This document shows, one piece after another, positions 34,880-45,116 of a stretch of 64,000 nt of DNA. A model generated the notes under the pieces. That model did not search any database. It was not told the origin of the DNA and saw only the letters and a list, made by a program, of their open reading frames with translations. Position numbers and translations under genes: made by a program. Location: contig JAKOGI010000005.1 in the NCBI GenBank assembly GCA_029747015.1, positions 1,906,191 through 1,970,190 of the forward strand, given 5' to 3'. This stretch comes from Carnegiea gigantea (lineage: Eukaryota > Streptophyta > Magnoliopsida > Caryophyllales > Cactaceae). Every line of letters starts with the position of its first letter. Within the stretch, counting starts at the first letter, position 1.

Positions 34880-37800
34880 AGGAGTTACTCCAATTTGGAG
34901 TATTGTTTTAGAGTATCACTGGGCCGCGTGTTATGCCCCTCATTTGCACTTAAAAAAAGTCTTTTCGTGCTCATATGCCATGAGATTAGGTCATTTAATT
35001 TATTTGGTTGACACGTTGCTATAAAACATTTTTGTAATTTCATGAATGACTATCCCTAATTTTTCATGTATGGATGTAGTTACCATATTTAAAATATCTT
35101 GGCAACGACATATAAAAAATACACAACTAGTTGTAAAAGATAAAAATATCTTTACAATCCAATCAATTTGCCCCTTAATACATTAGCAGATAAATAGATT
35201 AGAAGTGTTAAACATAAATATCTTCTAAAATGTTACCCTATCATGCATGCATATTAAAAAAATGAGACTATTGACAACTAACATCATTTGAGGCTTACAA
35301 ATTTGTACTAGAAGTCGGTTGAAAGTTACCAATTTGAATGCATTCTAAAATAGATGTCATGAATCATGAACAATTGAGGAAGCTGGGATAATCATAACAT
35401 CGCAGAATCAATCATACACCAAGTCTAAGAAACGTGAGAGTTTAAAAGAATCGATATTTATGAACGTGAGCCCGTATAATAAGTGAAAGAATCCACTTGT
35501 TGGTGCATGTTGTTTAGTCAGTCTGCCTAAAATGCATTGAGATTGCAGCTGCAATTACATCAAACATGTGATAATAATGGTTCTTGTACTAAAATATTTT
35601 TTAAAAGCAACCGTTTCGGTTACACTTGGAAGTTGAAGCCGTTTCAACTTCAAGTATTGAGTAATGTGTTCGACAAATCAAAATTAGATTTGATAAAATT
35701 GATTCGGAATAGCTAATTTGAAGTGATCCGAAATCAAAATTATTCGAATAGGGCTGAATGAACTCAGTTTGAACATTTTACACAAAAGCATTTTTTTTTT
35801 TTTGAGTCAAATCAAACTTGTTAGACCAACACTAACTAATTCAAAGCCAATCTACACCGAAGAGGACCTAACTCAAAACTAAAACAAAAGCAAACCTTAT
35901 AACCTGAATATGATTCGATCAGAAGTTAACCTGAACCGAATCAAAACCAATGATCCATTTGCAAATCAAGATCCCTTGATTTATGTGTGGAGTTGCACGT
36001 ATCATTATCATCAGATCCATCCTGAACCCCTTAATAGGAACAATTAAGAGGAAAGAGAGGGTGAAAAGAAATTGGGAATGGTGGATATTAACGCCAAAAG
36101 GGCAAAAGAAGGAAAGCTTCTGAAGGGTCCACTTGAGCGATGGATGCATGTGCTCTCATCTGGCTAAGCACATGCCCCCAAAATATGCAATGCAGGCCTC
36201 CTCATCCACATGTGTCACGAATCATGACTGTGCCTGAAAGCCTAAACCACTTACACACTTGAATCGTCATGTGCTCACAGTAGATACGCCAAATGCTCCC
36301 CGCCCCTCATTTGCAACTGTTGAACACAGTTATAAATCAATATCGCATATTGGCTATTATGCTCTTTTTTTTTTCTTTTTTTTAACACGGGAATGAGACT
36401 TATTGTATTTGTATACCATTGTATCGAACTTTTATGTTTATTCATATTGTTTTAAATTCTAAAAAAGTTTCAAATTTAAAAATTTAAAAATGTAAACTTT
36501 GAAACATCATTTAAATTGTTGTGTACCGTGCAGTATTTGACAGGAAATATCGATGGTGTCTAAACTTTAGCAGTACATAGTAGCATTTAGTAGGTAGCAG
36601 TAGACTTCGATCAGTACTATACGGTACAATATGGTATTTAGAACGCTGGTTGAACATCATATTCTTTTTTTTGGGGGGGTCTATTTGAATTTCTAAGGTG
36701 AAGGATTTTGATTATAAAGTTTATAAAATAAAGATTATTTGTTGTTTGTCTATACTCACATGCTTAACTGTTAACAAATTTTGAATAGCAACGGTGTCCT
36801 CCTTCATCATAACACCTCTCATAGATGAAAAGAGATTTTTTTAAAAATCAGATCATCTAACTCTCTTCTTATTTTGGAAACGGATGAAAGCTGAGATCAA
36901 AGACAGCTCTGAAGCCGTGAACTCCGAGTCACGCTGGAGATAAAAGATTGTCTTTCCCTTCGTCGCCTTATAATTTCAAAAGATCTAATATCTCTCTCAC
37001 TTTGCTTTAGGCACTGTTATTTTTATGGGTCAATTCGAAAATATCAATTCACTTTAATCCACTTCAACCCATTTTAACTTATTTCAACCTATTTCAATCC
37101 ACTTCAATCAACTTCCACTATTTTAACCAAGTTCAATTTATCAAATAAAAAATTCAACCCACTTCAACCACCTCAACCTACTTCACCATTTTACCCACCA
37201 CAATTTATCTACGAAAAGACAAGGCCCTCAGTATTCTCAAAAGTAATTAACATTGAGTTAGTTTGAACCGTCTCACCTTAACTCTATTAATTTCCTTGGA
37301 GTGGTCTATGGCTATAAGCAAAGTTGACATTCGGTCATATTTTATCAAGATACTAATCAGTTAATACTTTAGTATTCGACAATTTAGTATTTGAATTAGT
37401 GTTTTAAGTGTTTAGATTTAGTGTTTCAAGCACCATTTATGAAAAGTCAATAATATTAGAGTTTGGTCTTACAAAGTGGCGCTTCACATTTTTTGGAAGA
37501 GTTATTTGGAAAATTAGTTTTTTGTCTTACAATTTTATCAAAAATAACTAATTTTACCAAATAATTGCTCAACAAACAGTTAATTCAAAAAGCTAACAGC
37601 TCACAGGTAACAGTTGTTTGCAAATAGGGTCTTAGTGTGAGAATATCAGTTAATTTTTGGCGCATTCCATCTGGTAAAATTCTTTTATGCTGATATTTTA
37701 TAGGAGACAGTAAATCTTTTATATTATTCTGTCTAAAGTGTACCTTGGTTGAATTGAATGCAACATGATCATGTAATTCTAACATTCTCTTTAACAAAAA

Positions 37801-37903
37801 TGACAGGACTATCTCACCGAATACTTCTTCGTTTTTAATTTGTTCAAGAATTTTTCCGTTAGTAATGAAAACTTAGAAGCGATGCAAATCAAATGGTTCT
37901 GAA
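34880..37903. other. Intergenic DNA with old repeats, no gene seen
   Basis: No coding region is supported. Notable contents are a degenerate repeat of CAACCCACTT/TTCAATC-type words (37040-37200) and a hAT-MITE-like stretch near 37380-37632 ending in GCTAACAGCTCACAGGTAAC and GTTTGCAAATAGGG. T(n)G(7) occurs near 36665. Open reading frames at 35919-36149 and 37585-37797 have no recognisable domain. Confidence 0.5.
37040..37200. repeat. Degenerate CAACC(C/T)A-type tandem repeat
   Basis: Short words such as TTCAACCCA, TTCAACCTA, TTCAATCCA and CTTCAATCAA follow each other about every 10-12 bases for roughly 150 bp. Confidence 0.75.
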
Positions 37904-37911
37904 TTTTTAAT

Positions 37912-38676
37912 GGCCCTGTTTGATAATCAGTTGTTAGCTGTTTGCATTAACTGTTACATGTTAACTGTTTGGATTAGCTGTTTACATTAGCTGTTTGAAT
38001 TAGCTATTTCTAGAAAAAGTGTTTGATAAAATTAGCTGTTAGTAGAAAATGTATTTGGTAAAATTCCATTGATGTCTTTTCTCTAAAATACTTTTCAATT
38101 GAATAAGTTTTTTATCTATTGATCCTCTCATTTGTTTTTGAAAAAATTAATATATGTCATATATGTACAAATTAGCTTCATCATTGAAACTTTATTTTTT
38201 ATTAATTTAAATAATTTGTGTTCATTACTTATTTTCTTTTGCTTTCAATGTTTACTTACTTGTATAATACCTACATCTTATAATCTTTTTTATTTTTAGA
38301 GATGCTTATTTTTTAATGATTTGCAATTAATATGAACTTGCATTTATATTTTTGTCATGAATGAAAATATGTATGGATTTTAAATAATTTAATCTTCATC
38401 AACTCAAAAGAAAACTAGGAATAGGGTTTATTAATGACAATAGGGAGGGTCGAGATGAAGGTAGGGAGGTTGAGTAGAAGAAATTGGAGGTAAAAATTAT
38501 CTTAAGATTTAGATAAGGTAAGAAACTAGGAATAGAGTTTATTAATGACATGCATGTAATTTTGTTAAACTTTTAGACAATATTATATTTTCCACCAACA
38601 ACTATTTCCGAAAGGCTAATGGAAATAGCTATTTGGGGGTAAAACAACTATTTCAAATAGCTGCTTATCAAATACC
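37912..38676. mobile_element. hAT-like non-autonomous element (765 bp)
   Basis: The left end GGCCCTGTTTGATAATC and the right end, read inward, GGTATTTGATAAGC are alike apart from a 3-base gap. The flanks TTTTTAAT (37904-37911) and TTTTTAGT (38677-38684) match at 7 of 8, fitting a hAT duplication. Subterminal AGCTGTTTG/AGCTATTTG words repeat many times, typical of hAT MITEs. No transposase is readable. Confidence 0.65.
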
Positions 38677-38710
38677 TTTTTAGTTGTTTGACTTAGACAA
38701 AATAGTTAAA

Positions 38711-39169
38711 GGGAGTGTTTGGTAACAACAACTTTTTTTTAAAAAATAGCTATTTGGGAGGATTTTGGCTATTTTGATCAAGTCAAATAGTTAAAGGGTG
38801 TTTGGTAAAGAGCTGTTTGCAATAGCTATTTGGTTCCAAAAAACTCTTTTTGAAAAAACTATTTTCATTAGCCTTTTGAGAAGAGCTTTTTGTGAAAATG
38901 ACATAATTCTCCATAAGTTTAGAAAAATTATACACATCTCATTAAAAACTAATTCATAAACAAGGGCATAAATAAAATTTTACCAATATATTTTTGAGAA
39001 ACAACTAATCTTTACCAAGCACTTTTTCAAAAAACAGCTAATTCAAACAACTAATATAAACAGCTAATTCAAACAGCTAATAGCTAACAGCTAACAGCTG
39101 TTTACCGAATAGGGCTAAAGTCTCCCAAACAACTCTTTTTTCCCCAAACAACTATGTTACCAAACATCC
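38711..39169. mobile_element. MITE with GTGTTTGGTAAC ends, split by another MITE
   Basis: The left end GGGAGTGTTTGGTAACAACA and the right end, read inward, GGATGTTTGGTAACATAG are inverted. TTA or TTAA occurs on both sides, which would fit a PIF-type or similar duplication, but the exact border is uncertain. The middle is occupied by a second element (38796-39113). Confidence 0.55.
38796..39113. mobile_element. Inner hAT-like MITE
   Basis: The left end reads GGGTGTTTGGTAAAGAGCTG. The right end, read inward, reads CCTATTCGGTAAACAGCTG. Both run into AGCTATTTG/AGCTATTAG words. The flanks GTTAAAG and GCTAAAG suggest a 7- to 8-bp duplication with one change. It lies inside the element 38711-39169 and is therefore younger. 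Confidence 0.55.
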
Positions 39170-39978
39170 TTAATGTCTAAAAGATTTTCTAGTTCGGAGA
39201 TTCTTCTTAATGGGCCTTTTTTTTTTTCTTTTCAGGTGGTGCCCACAGTTATGGGCTATATGGGGAGGATACAATTACCTGGATGTGGACCAAATTCTTG
39301 ATCGGGCTCATATATCGAATGATTCTCCAGTTGGGTCACCTCATGTACATTGATTGCCGGGCTTAAATTTGTCAGATCGCCCAAGCAGTCAGGCCCATTT
39401 ATCTGAAATGGGCATTTCTTTCCTATACCCCTCTCTCTCTCTCTCTCCTTTTTTTGGGGGGGGGGGGGGGGTTAAAGTATGCATTGTTTCTTACTATCTT
39501 TTAGGAATAATGAGTATAGTTTAGGGAGAACTCTTAAGAGAAAAGTTACTTAAATTGTAATGCTTATTTTTCTTACCAAAAAAAAAAAAAAACCTTTTAT
39601 GAATCATGACTTCACAATGGTGGTTGGAATTTCACTTCAAAGGAAAATGTTCTCACCATTTTACTATTTGCAAACAAATTGACTATATAAGACTTGGACC
39701 ATACAGTTTGTTTGCAAGTAGTAACATGAGGCAATGCTACTAAATTAGCTTCTAAAATGCGAATGGATGCTATCGTAATTTCACTCCACTGAACTATTTT
39801 CTTTCTTTCCCCCTTTTTTTTCCCGGGGGGAGTTTTATGGGCTTATAAGTAAAGTTTGTGCAATAACAATAATAAGTGCTACGATGTTACAAGACCAATA
39901 ACAATAACAATAGTAGGTTGCATAGTTGGTTTATCGTCATATTATCGGCCTTTTTCTAGAGACATTTTTAGAAGGAAG
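39170..39978. other. Intergenic DNA, no gene seen
   Basis: The stretch has a CT repeat running directly into T(7)G(17) at 39432-39472, an A-run at 39579-39592 and a CCCGGGG block (39822-39829). There are no supported genes. Confidence 0.55.
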
Positions 39979-39983
39979 AGGAA

Positions 39984-40434
39984 TGTAACGGCCCAAGTAT
40001 CCCGATACCGAGGTATTGTTCGCTTTGGGGCCTGAAAGGTGCCCCTGCACGGTTTTGTCCTTCGGCTAACGAGCGTTTAAACCTTTCACCAAAAAGGCGC
40101 TTCGATGTGTTGAGGTATCCCCACCCTTATAAAGGGTGGTGCGTTCTCCTCAACCACCGATGTGGGACAGTCGTAGCCTCCCTCCCCCCGAAAGAGGGCC
40201 CAGCGTCCTCGCTGGAACACCGGTCCGGAAACCTGCTCTGATACCAGCTATAATGGCCCAGGCATCCTGACATCGAGGTATTGTCCGCTTTGGAGACTGA
40301 ACGGTGCCCCTGCACGGTTTTATCCTTCGGATCACGGGCGTTTAAGCCTTTCACCAAAAAGGCGCCTTGATGTATTGAGGTATCCCCACCCTTATAAAGG
40401 GTGGTGCGTTCTCCTCAACCATTGATGTGGGATA
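39984..40434 (-). mobile_element. TRIM retrotransposon, LTRs 186 bp, 79-bp internal part
   Basis: Two direct 186-bp repeats, 39984-40169 and 40249-40434, flank a 79-bp core. On the minus strand the 5' LTR is followed, after two bases, by TGGTATCAGAGC (40246-40235), the initiator-Met tRNA primer site used by many plant retroelements. The core ends in a G-rich tract (GGGGGGAGGGAGG) next to the 3' LTR. The 3' LTR reads TGTCCCACATCGG...GTTACA, so it keeps TG...CA ends; the 5' LTR has decayed to TA...TA. There is no coding capacity. Such small elements are terminal-repeat retrotransposons in miniature. I see no 5S-like sequence in the LTR, so it is not of the Cassandra type. Confidence 0.88.
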
Positions 40435-40694
40435 GCCGTAGCCTCCGCAGGCTACCGCTATCCCACATCGGTGGTTGAGGAGAACGCACCACGTGCTACG
40501 GCTACGGCTATCCCACATCGGTGGTTGAGGAGAACGCACCACCCTTTATAAGGGTGGGGATACCTCAGCACATCGAGACGCCTTTTTGATGAAAGGCTTA
40601 AACGCCCGTTAGCCGAAGGACAAAATCGTGCAGGGGCACCGTTCAGTCCCCAAAGCGGACAATACCTCGATGTCGGGATGCCTGGGCCGTTACA
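40435..40694 (+). mobile_element. Inverted TRIM LTR copies (one full, one 34-bp fragment)
   Basis: A third full 186-bp LTR lies at 40509-40694 in the opposite orientation, ending GGGCCGTTACA. Before it, 40459-40492 repeats its first 34 bases. The join with the minus-strand unit is a perfect short palindrome, GTAGCCT-CCGC-AGGCTAC (40438-40455). The whole composite (39984-40694) is flanked by AGGAA and GGGAA, 4 of 5 bases alike, as if it moved or inserted as one unit. Confidence 0.85.
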
Positions 40695-40699
40695 GGGAA

Positions 40700-42984
40700 G
40701 CTCACCCTCCCTTGTATAGCTCACAAACACTTTGCACTAGGGTATACCTTTAATTGAGCGAGAATTTTAGTGACTTTTCAGATGATGACAATAAATGTAA
40801 TTACTATAATATAGGACAAACAAAAATATACTGATATAATTAATTCATATTTATGCTAATAATCAGGCTAAGTGACAATGATCTTGGGGTTGCTATCAAT
40901 TAAACTTGAAAAGAAATTCCAACTTATAAATAAAATGAAATGAATACTAAAAACTATTCAGTAATGGGGTCTGGAATTATTGGACACGCACACCAAGTCC
41001 CAGAATTTGCTATGTAATACAGTGAATCAATTGACAATTTATCTACCATTTTTATCCAAAGCTTCAAGGAAGTACATGAAAGCTATAGATATGCCACGAC
41101 TTAGTGCATGCACTATGATTTTGTAGTCAAATCAGCTTGTCATATTATTTAAGGAAAAAAAAGGGCAATATATAAGCCTGTAATTTAATTGGTTGCATTA
41201 ATATTTGTGATTTTAGGATATGTAAAAATTACAAAGTGTTGATAATTGGCAAACATTTGATTAGACAAAAGTAGGGCCTAAACAGAAATGTAGATGCTAA
41301 TTTCAACTGATCTATCTTAATAAAATTGACCTATGATCCCAAATAGATCAATGAAAGTGGACCTTTATGTTACGTTGCAAATCACGTCGAAATGAAACTT
41401 AGCCCTTTGAAGTTGAATTGTTAGATGTACATCTTATATCCTATGAGATTACAGTAATAGGTCTTGGCAAGTTTACCATAAAGATTGTCATGGATGACAA
41501 TAATGCGAAGTGCGCTTGTTATCTAGCTATATCGTAATAGCAAAAAAACAGCACATTGTTGTTGATTGGAGCATAAGTTTTTTTTAAAAAAAAAATTCAT
41601 AGGACATATGCTATATTAGTTATGCTTTCTTTTTTGGGTAACTCCCATAAGATAGGGCCAAGTCAATAGAAATTTCATTGTGTATTTGAACAAGAAGTTA
41701 AAGAGGGGAGTATGTAAGGCTAAGCCATTATTAATAAGAGAAATATTTGTCATTATATTGTTCTAAATACTGTCCCTATACTGCCATCAGTCGTCGGATC
41801 GAGTTGTGCATTTGTTTAGGTGTGAGTAGACTCTATTATACACTTTATTATATTCAACACAATCTTTGCATATCTAAAAATTTTTAATTTTGCAACATAG
41901 AATTAGGGGTCAAAAGATGCATGTTTCCAATTTCTTATAGTTAGAATTAGCCTTTAAGTCCCTTTGAAATTTCCAAATCAAAAAAAAAAAAAGAAGAAAG
42001 TTGAGTAAATGCATATTTTCTCTTTCTATAAGACATTTGAAAAATAAGTATCGAATTTTGCATAAGCTATGCTGGTAAAACAAGGGCATTAGTTTCATTA
42101 ATAAATGATGTTATTACCATGGTATAAGAACATAGCATAAGACATTGGTATTTGAATATATATTTCATGGGAAGTGGAACAAATAAAGGGAGATCATTAT
42201 GCTCAGTAAATCTAAAATATAAAAATGGAGTGAGATTTGACTAAATTAAGAGTCCCAAGAAGGTGAAGATAGGGTTTTTGAATTTTGCACCTGGGAGCGT
42301 GTGATCGAGTTTGACTGAATTAACAATTGATGTTTGCGTGAATGCTTTCTTTTCGATCTGTCACCTCTTCCTTAAGAGGCATCTTCCTGTTCATCCAAAC
42401 TAATTATCACATCAAAAAGTCTTTTTACTTAATCTCTCCATGCTCCACCCAGAATTTCATGTAACATGTCAATGCATTGAGATGCGATATTTCATAAATA
42501 TATACACTGCACCCATTAACACTTTCTTGCCCACTTACTATTAATTAATTACGTCATAATACTATAATCAGGGAGGTTTTATCTTAATGATTAAGGTAAA
42601 ATTTTGTGTATATTAGGTCCCAAGTTCGATTCTCCCTCTCATTGTATCATGATTATGTTGTACTATTCTCTGTGATTCTTACCGAGTAAAAAAATAAAAA
42701 CAAAAATACTGCACACTATTAGGCACAAGAACAAATTAGAGCCTTGCTTTAAATTGATTTTCAGACAAAGGGAATTCATGATGAGTAAAGTATTCACACC
42801 TTCTTTGAAAAAAGATAGAATGATACCCTAAAAACAATTAAAAAATTAGCCCTTTGAACAATCTAATTGCTTTGAGGATCAATGCTGTCTAGTTCAATTA
42901 TTGATCTATCCTAATTTAAATGAACTTTGAATCTTACAAGTGGACTCTTGCTCTTATCTGTGCTTTTTTCATATGGCTCTGTTT
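40700..42984. other. Intergenic DNA with a SINE-like relic
   Basis: There is no supported gene. The only structured feature is the SINE relic at 42580-42700. T/A runs occur at 41578-41596 and 41980-41992. Confidence 0.5.
42580..42700 (+). mobile_element. tRNA-derived SINE relic
   Basis: The A-box-like ATCTTAATGATTAAGG is followed about 30 bp later by the B box CAAGTTCGATTCTCC. A tRNA-unrelated part and an A-rich tail (TAAAAAAATAAAAA) complete the SINE layout. No clear target duplication was found. Confidence 0.58.
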
Positions 42985-43400
42985 TGTTCAAGAATCATAT
43001 CAACCAAAAATTTAAATTGATGGATAAAGGATAAAAAAATTATTTTGTACACTAGCATACTTCCTCACGCAAACGCCTTTTAGATTTGAAGTGTGAATAC
43101 TGCAAAAATCCCTCCATACCATACTCAACAAATCAATTTGGGGGACTACTGAGATTCGAACATGAGATATCCTGCTCAAAAACTCTAATACTATGTTCAA
43201 GAATCATATCAATCAAAAGTTGAAGTTGACGGTTGAAGGTTTCGGAATATATTTTGTTGTTTTTTTTCCGTTGGCCACCAACCCTCGAACCCTTAACCCT
43301 TGATTTTCTGGCAAAAGCCACAAAACCAAACGACACAAGGTAGACTGGTTCAAGAATAGATTTTGTACTCTAGCATATTTTGAGTGCTCTTCTTATACAC
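42985..43400 (-). mobile_element. TRIM-like element with short ~87-bp LTRs (degenerate)
   Basis: On the minus strand the 3' copy (43071-42985) runs from TGCGTGAGGAAGTATGCTAG to TGATATGATTCTTGAACA. A related copy ends at 43194 with the same TTGATATGATTCTTGAACA, then TAGTATTAGAGT, a weakened initiator-Met primer site. The upstream copy appears broken by about 100 bp of other sequence near 43256-43350, beyond which TATGCTAGAGTACAAAAT resumes. The core carries CATGTTCGAATCTCAG and GGAGGGATTTTTGCAG, words I associate with a widespread plant TRIM/LTR family. Borders are approximate. Confidence 0.5.
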
Positions 43401-44172
43401 TAACTATGTTCGAGCCTTTCATGGAGTAATGCTTCTAATTTTCTTAATGCCCCCAATCCCAACAATAAGGAAAGTAAAACAAAACAGAGAATGCATATGG
43501 CTAGCTAAAGGGTTACCAAAATGCCTAAGGGACAAAGGAAGAACACATTGCTCCGCAACTCATCCTCAAACTTCACTCTATATGTTGGACTAAATGTGTA
43601 GACATTAATCTCATACGTTGCATACACACGACAACAATAACGATCAAGATGATAGAGATCAACATTTATCACCCAGTTTGAAACCTCAATGGCGACGACT
43701 GAGCTGATCACACAAGTCGATCAAGATGTATGCAAACCCTACGGCACGGTGTAAGATAGAGATGATAGGAGAAGATAATGTCCAAAACCCCTTCAATAAT
43801 TGATGTCGCAATTTACATTCATAAACCGATGCTAACATATAATTAAGCATCAAATCGTACACTATCTGTAAATAAGGGATTGCAACCACAAAACTGGGTC
43901 AATAAGACAAGAGCATATGAATGAAAAGATCTAAAATTTCCATGATAAATGATTTACAGATCACTCAAGTTGGCTTGCTTAGCTTGCATTGGCAGGACAA
44001 ATTAACATGTCAAATCTCCAACTACCTAGTATAAAATCTTTTCCTTAATTTCATTCAACTTCAAATTTCCATGGAACTCCTCTTGACTTTTCCCCCCTAT
44101 GCATTTACACACATCAAATATAGATCGATAGAAGATAGATACATAGATAGATATGAGATGACGAATATATAA
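43401..44172. other. Region downstream of the MIF gene
   Basis: No other gene is supported. The segment next to 44173 should include the MIF 3' untranslated region; a GATA/GATAGA-rich patch lies at 44125-44155. Confidence 0.45.
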
Positions 44173-44445
44173 CTAAGGTGAAGAACTCTCACATACAACC
44201 TCAGCCGCGATCTCCTTCCTTCGATGGAAGTTTCGATGGCAACCACAGGCAGCACAGATTAGGGCGTTGGTGGTGCCTTCCGTGCCACTCGCCATGAACT
44301 CCCTGCACCCATCCACAGCATACCCTCCTATGCTCGCCGCGTGATTCTTCTGACACTCTCCGTATCCAATCACCGCCCTTGATTCACCCCCTGATCTTCT
44401 CCCTCCTTGATGATCTCTCTTTACTACCACCTGCCTCTTCTTCAT
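44173..44445 (-). CDS. MIF: MINI ZINC FINGER (MIF) protein
   Basis: This intronless gene encodes 90 residues. After a basic N-terminus ([20 protein letters not shown]), residues ~27-76 form a complete ZF-HD dimerisation domain: [26 protein letters not shown], a short Thr/Gly linker and [18 protein letters not shown], with the Cys and His residues of the motif present. No homeodomain follows; the protein ends 14 residues later. That is the defining architecture of MIF proteins, which pair with ZF-HD homeodomain proteins, block their nuclear action, and so affect hormone response and floral and meristem development. Length is normal for the family (about 80-100). The member number (MIF1, 2 or 3) cannot be assigned. 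Confidence 0.95.
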   Translation of the reverse strand: MKKRQVVVKRDHQGGRRSGGESRAVIGYGECQKNHAASIGGYAVDGCREFMASGTEGTTNALICAACGCHRNFHRRKEIAAEVVCESSSP

Positions 44446-44830
44446 TTTGATTCAATTTCCTTCCTTTTATATATATATTTGACTCCGTCTAGTAAGGAGA
44501 CCTTCACTGTGATGAGCTTATCTATCTGGAAAACAGTTAAGCATAGAGTTAGCTTCAATCAGATGAAATATATAGAATATCGGATACCAAACCCTAACCC
44601 TAGATTGCATATATATACCAAAAGTAGTAATTTCAGAGGATGAATCTTTTTCCCTTTTTCTTTTGGATTACCTGAAGGGACAGAATCCTGTGTGATGAAG
44701 GCAATAAGTTTTTTTGATGCAGATGTGGTGAGTGGTGGTAATCATAGCGGTTACAGATCAGAGAATCAGGATCCAATGTGTGTGCATATTTATATATATT
44801 ATAGATTAGATCCTGCGGTGTGTAGGATGA
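44446..44830 (-). promoter_or_regulatory. MIF upstream region with telo-box and TATA-like sites
   Basis: AAACCCTAACCCTAG (44589-44603) is a double telo-box about 150 bp before the start codon. A TATATATATAAAAGG-type site on the minus strand lies only about 25 bp before the start codon. A second TATA-like stretch (44788-44804) lies farther upstream. A possible leader intron could run from CAG|GTAATCC (44672) to TTTCCAG| near 44524. If that intron is real, the distal TATA site is the likelier promoter. Confidence 0.4.
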
Positions 44831-45116
44831 AGAAGGTCAAGGCAAGAATGAAGCAGAATAGAGGGGAGGAAAAAGAGAAAGTTGGAAGAAATAAGAAGGA
44901 GCGTAAAAATGTGGGCTCTGAAGAAAAGTAGGACAGAAGTTGGAAGGAATCACAAGGGGAAGGGGGAGGAGGGCCATATACATCTTTTCATGATTAGTAG
45001 AAACCCTAGGAGAAGAGAGAGAAAGAGATAAAGAGAGGGAAAAGATGGTACAACTGCTCTCTCTGTGATATGGGGACATAAAAGGGCAAAGGCCAAAGAA
45101 GCGACGGTGGGCATCA

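Noticed and set aside
39984..40694. Cassandra-type TRIM
   Set aside because: Cassandra LTRs carry a 5S rRNA-like Pol III region; no such sequence is seen in this LTR.
44692..44931. 79-residue Lys/Glu-rich plus-strand frame
   Set aside because: It sits in the MIF upstream region, is low in complexity and has no recognisable domain.
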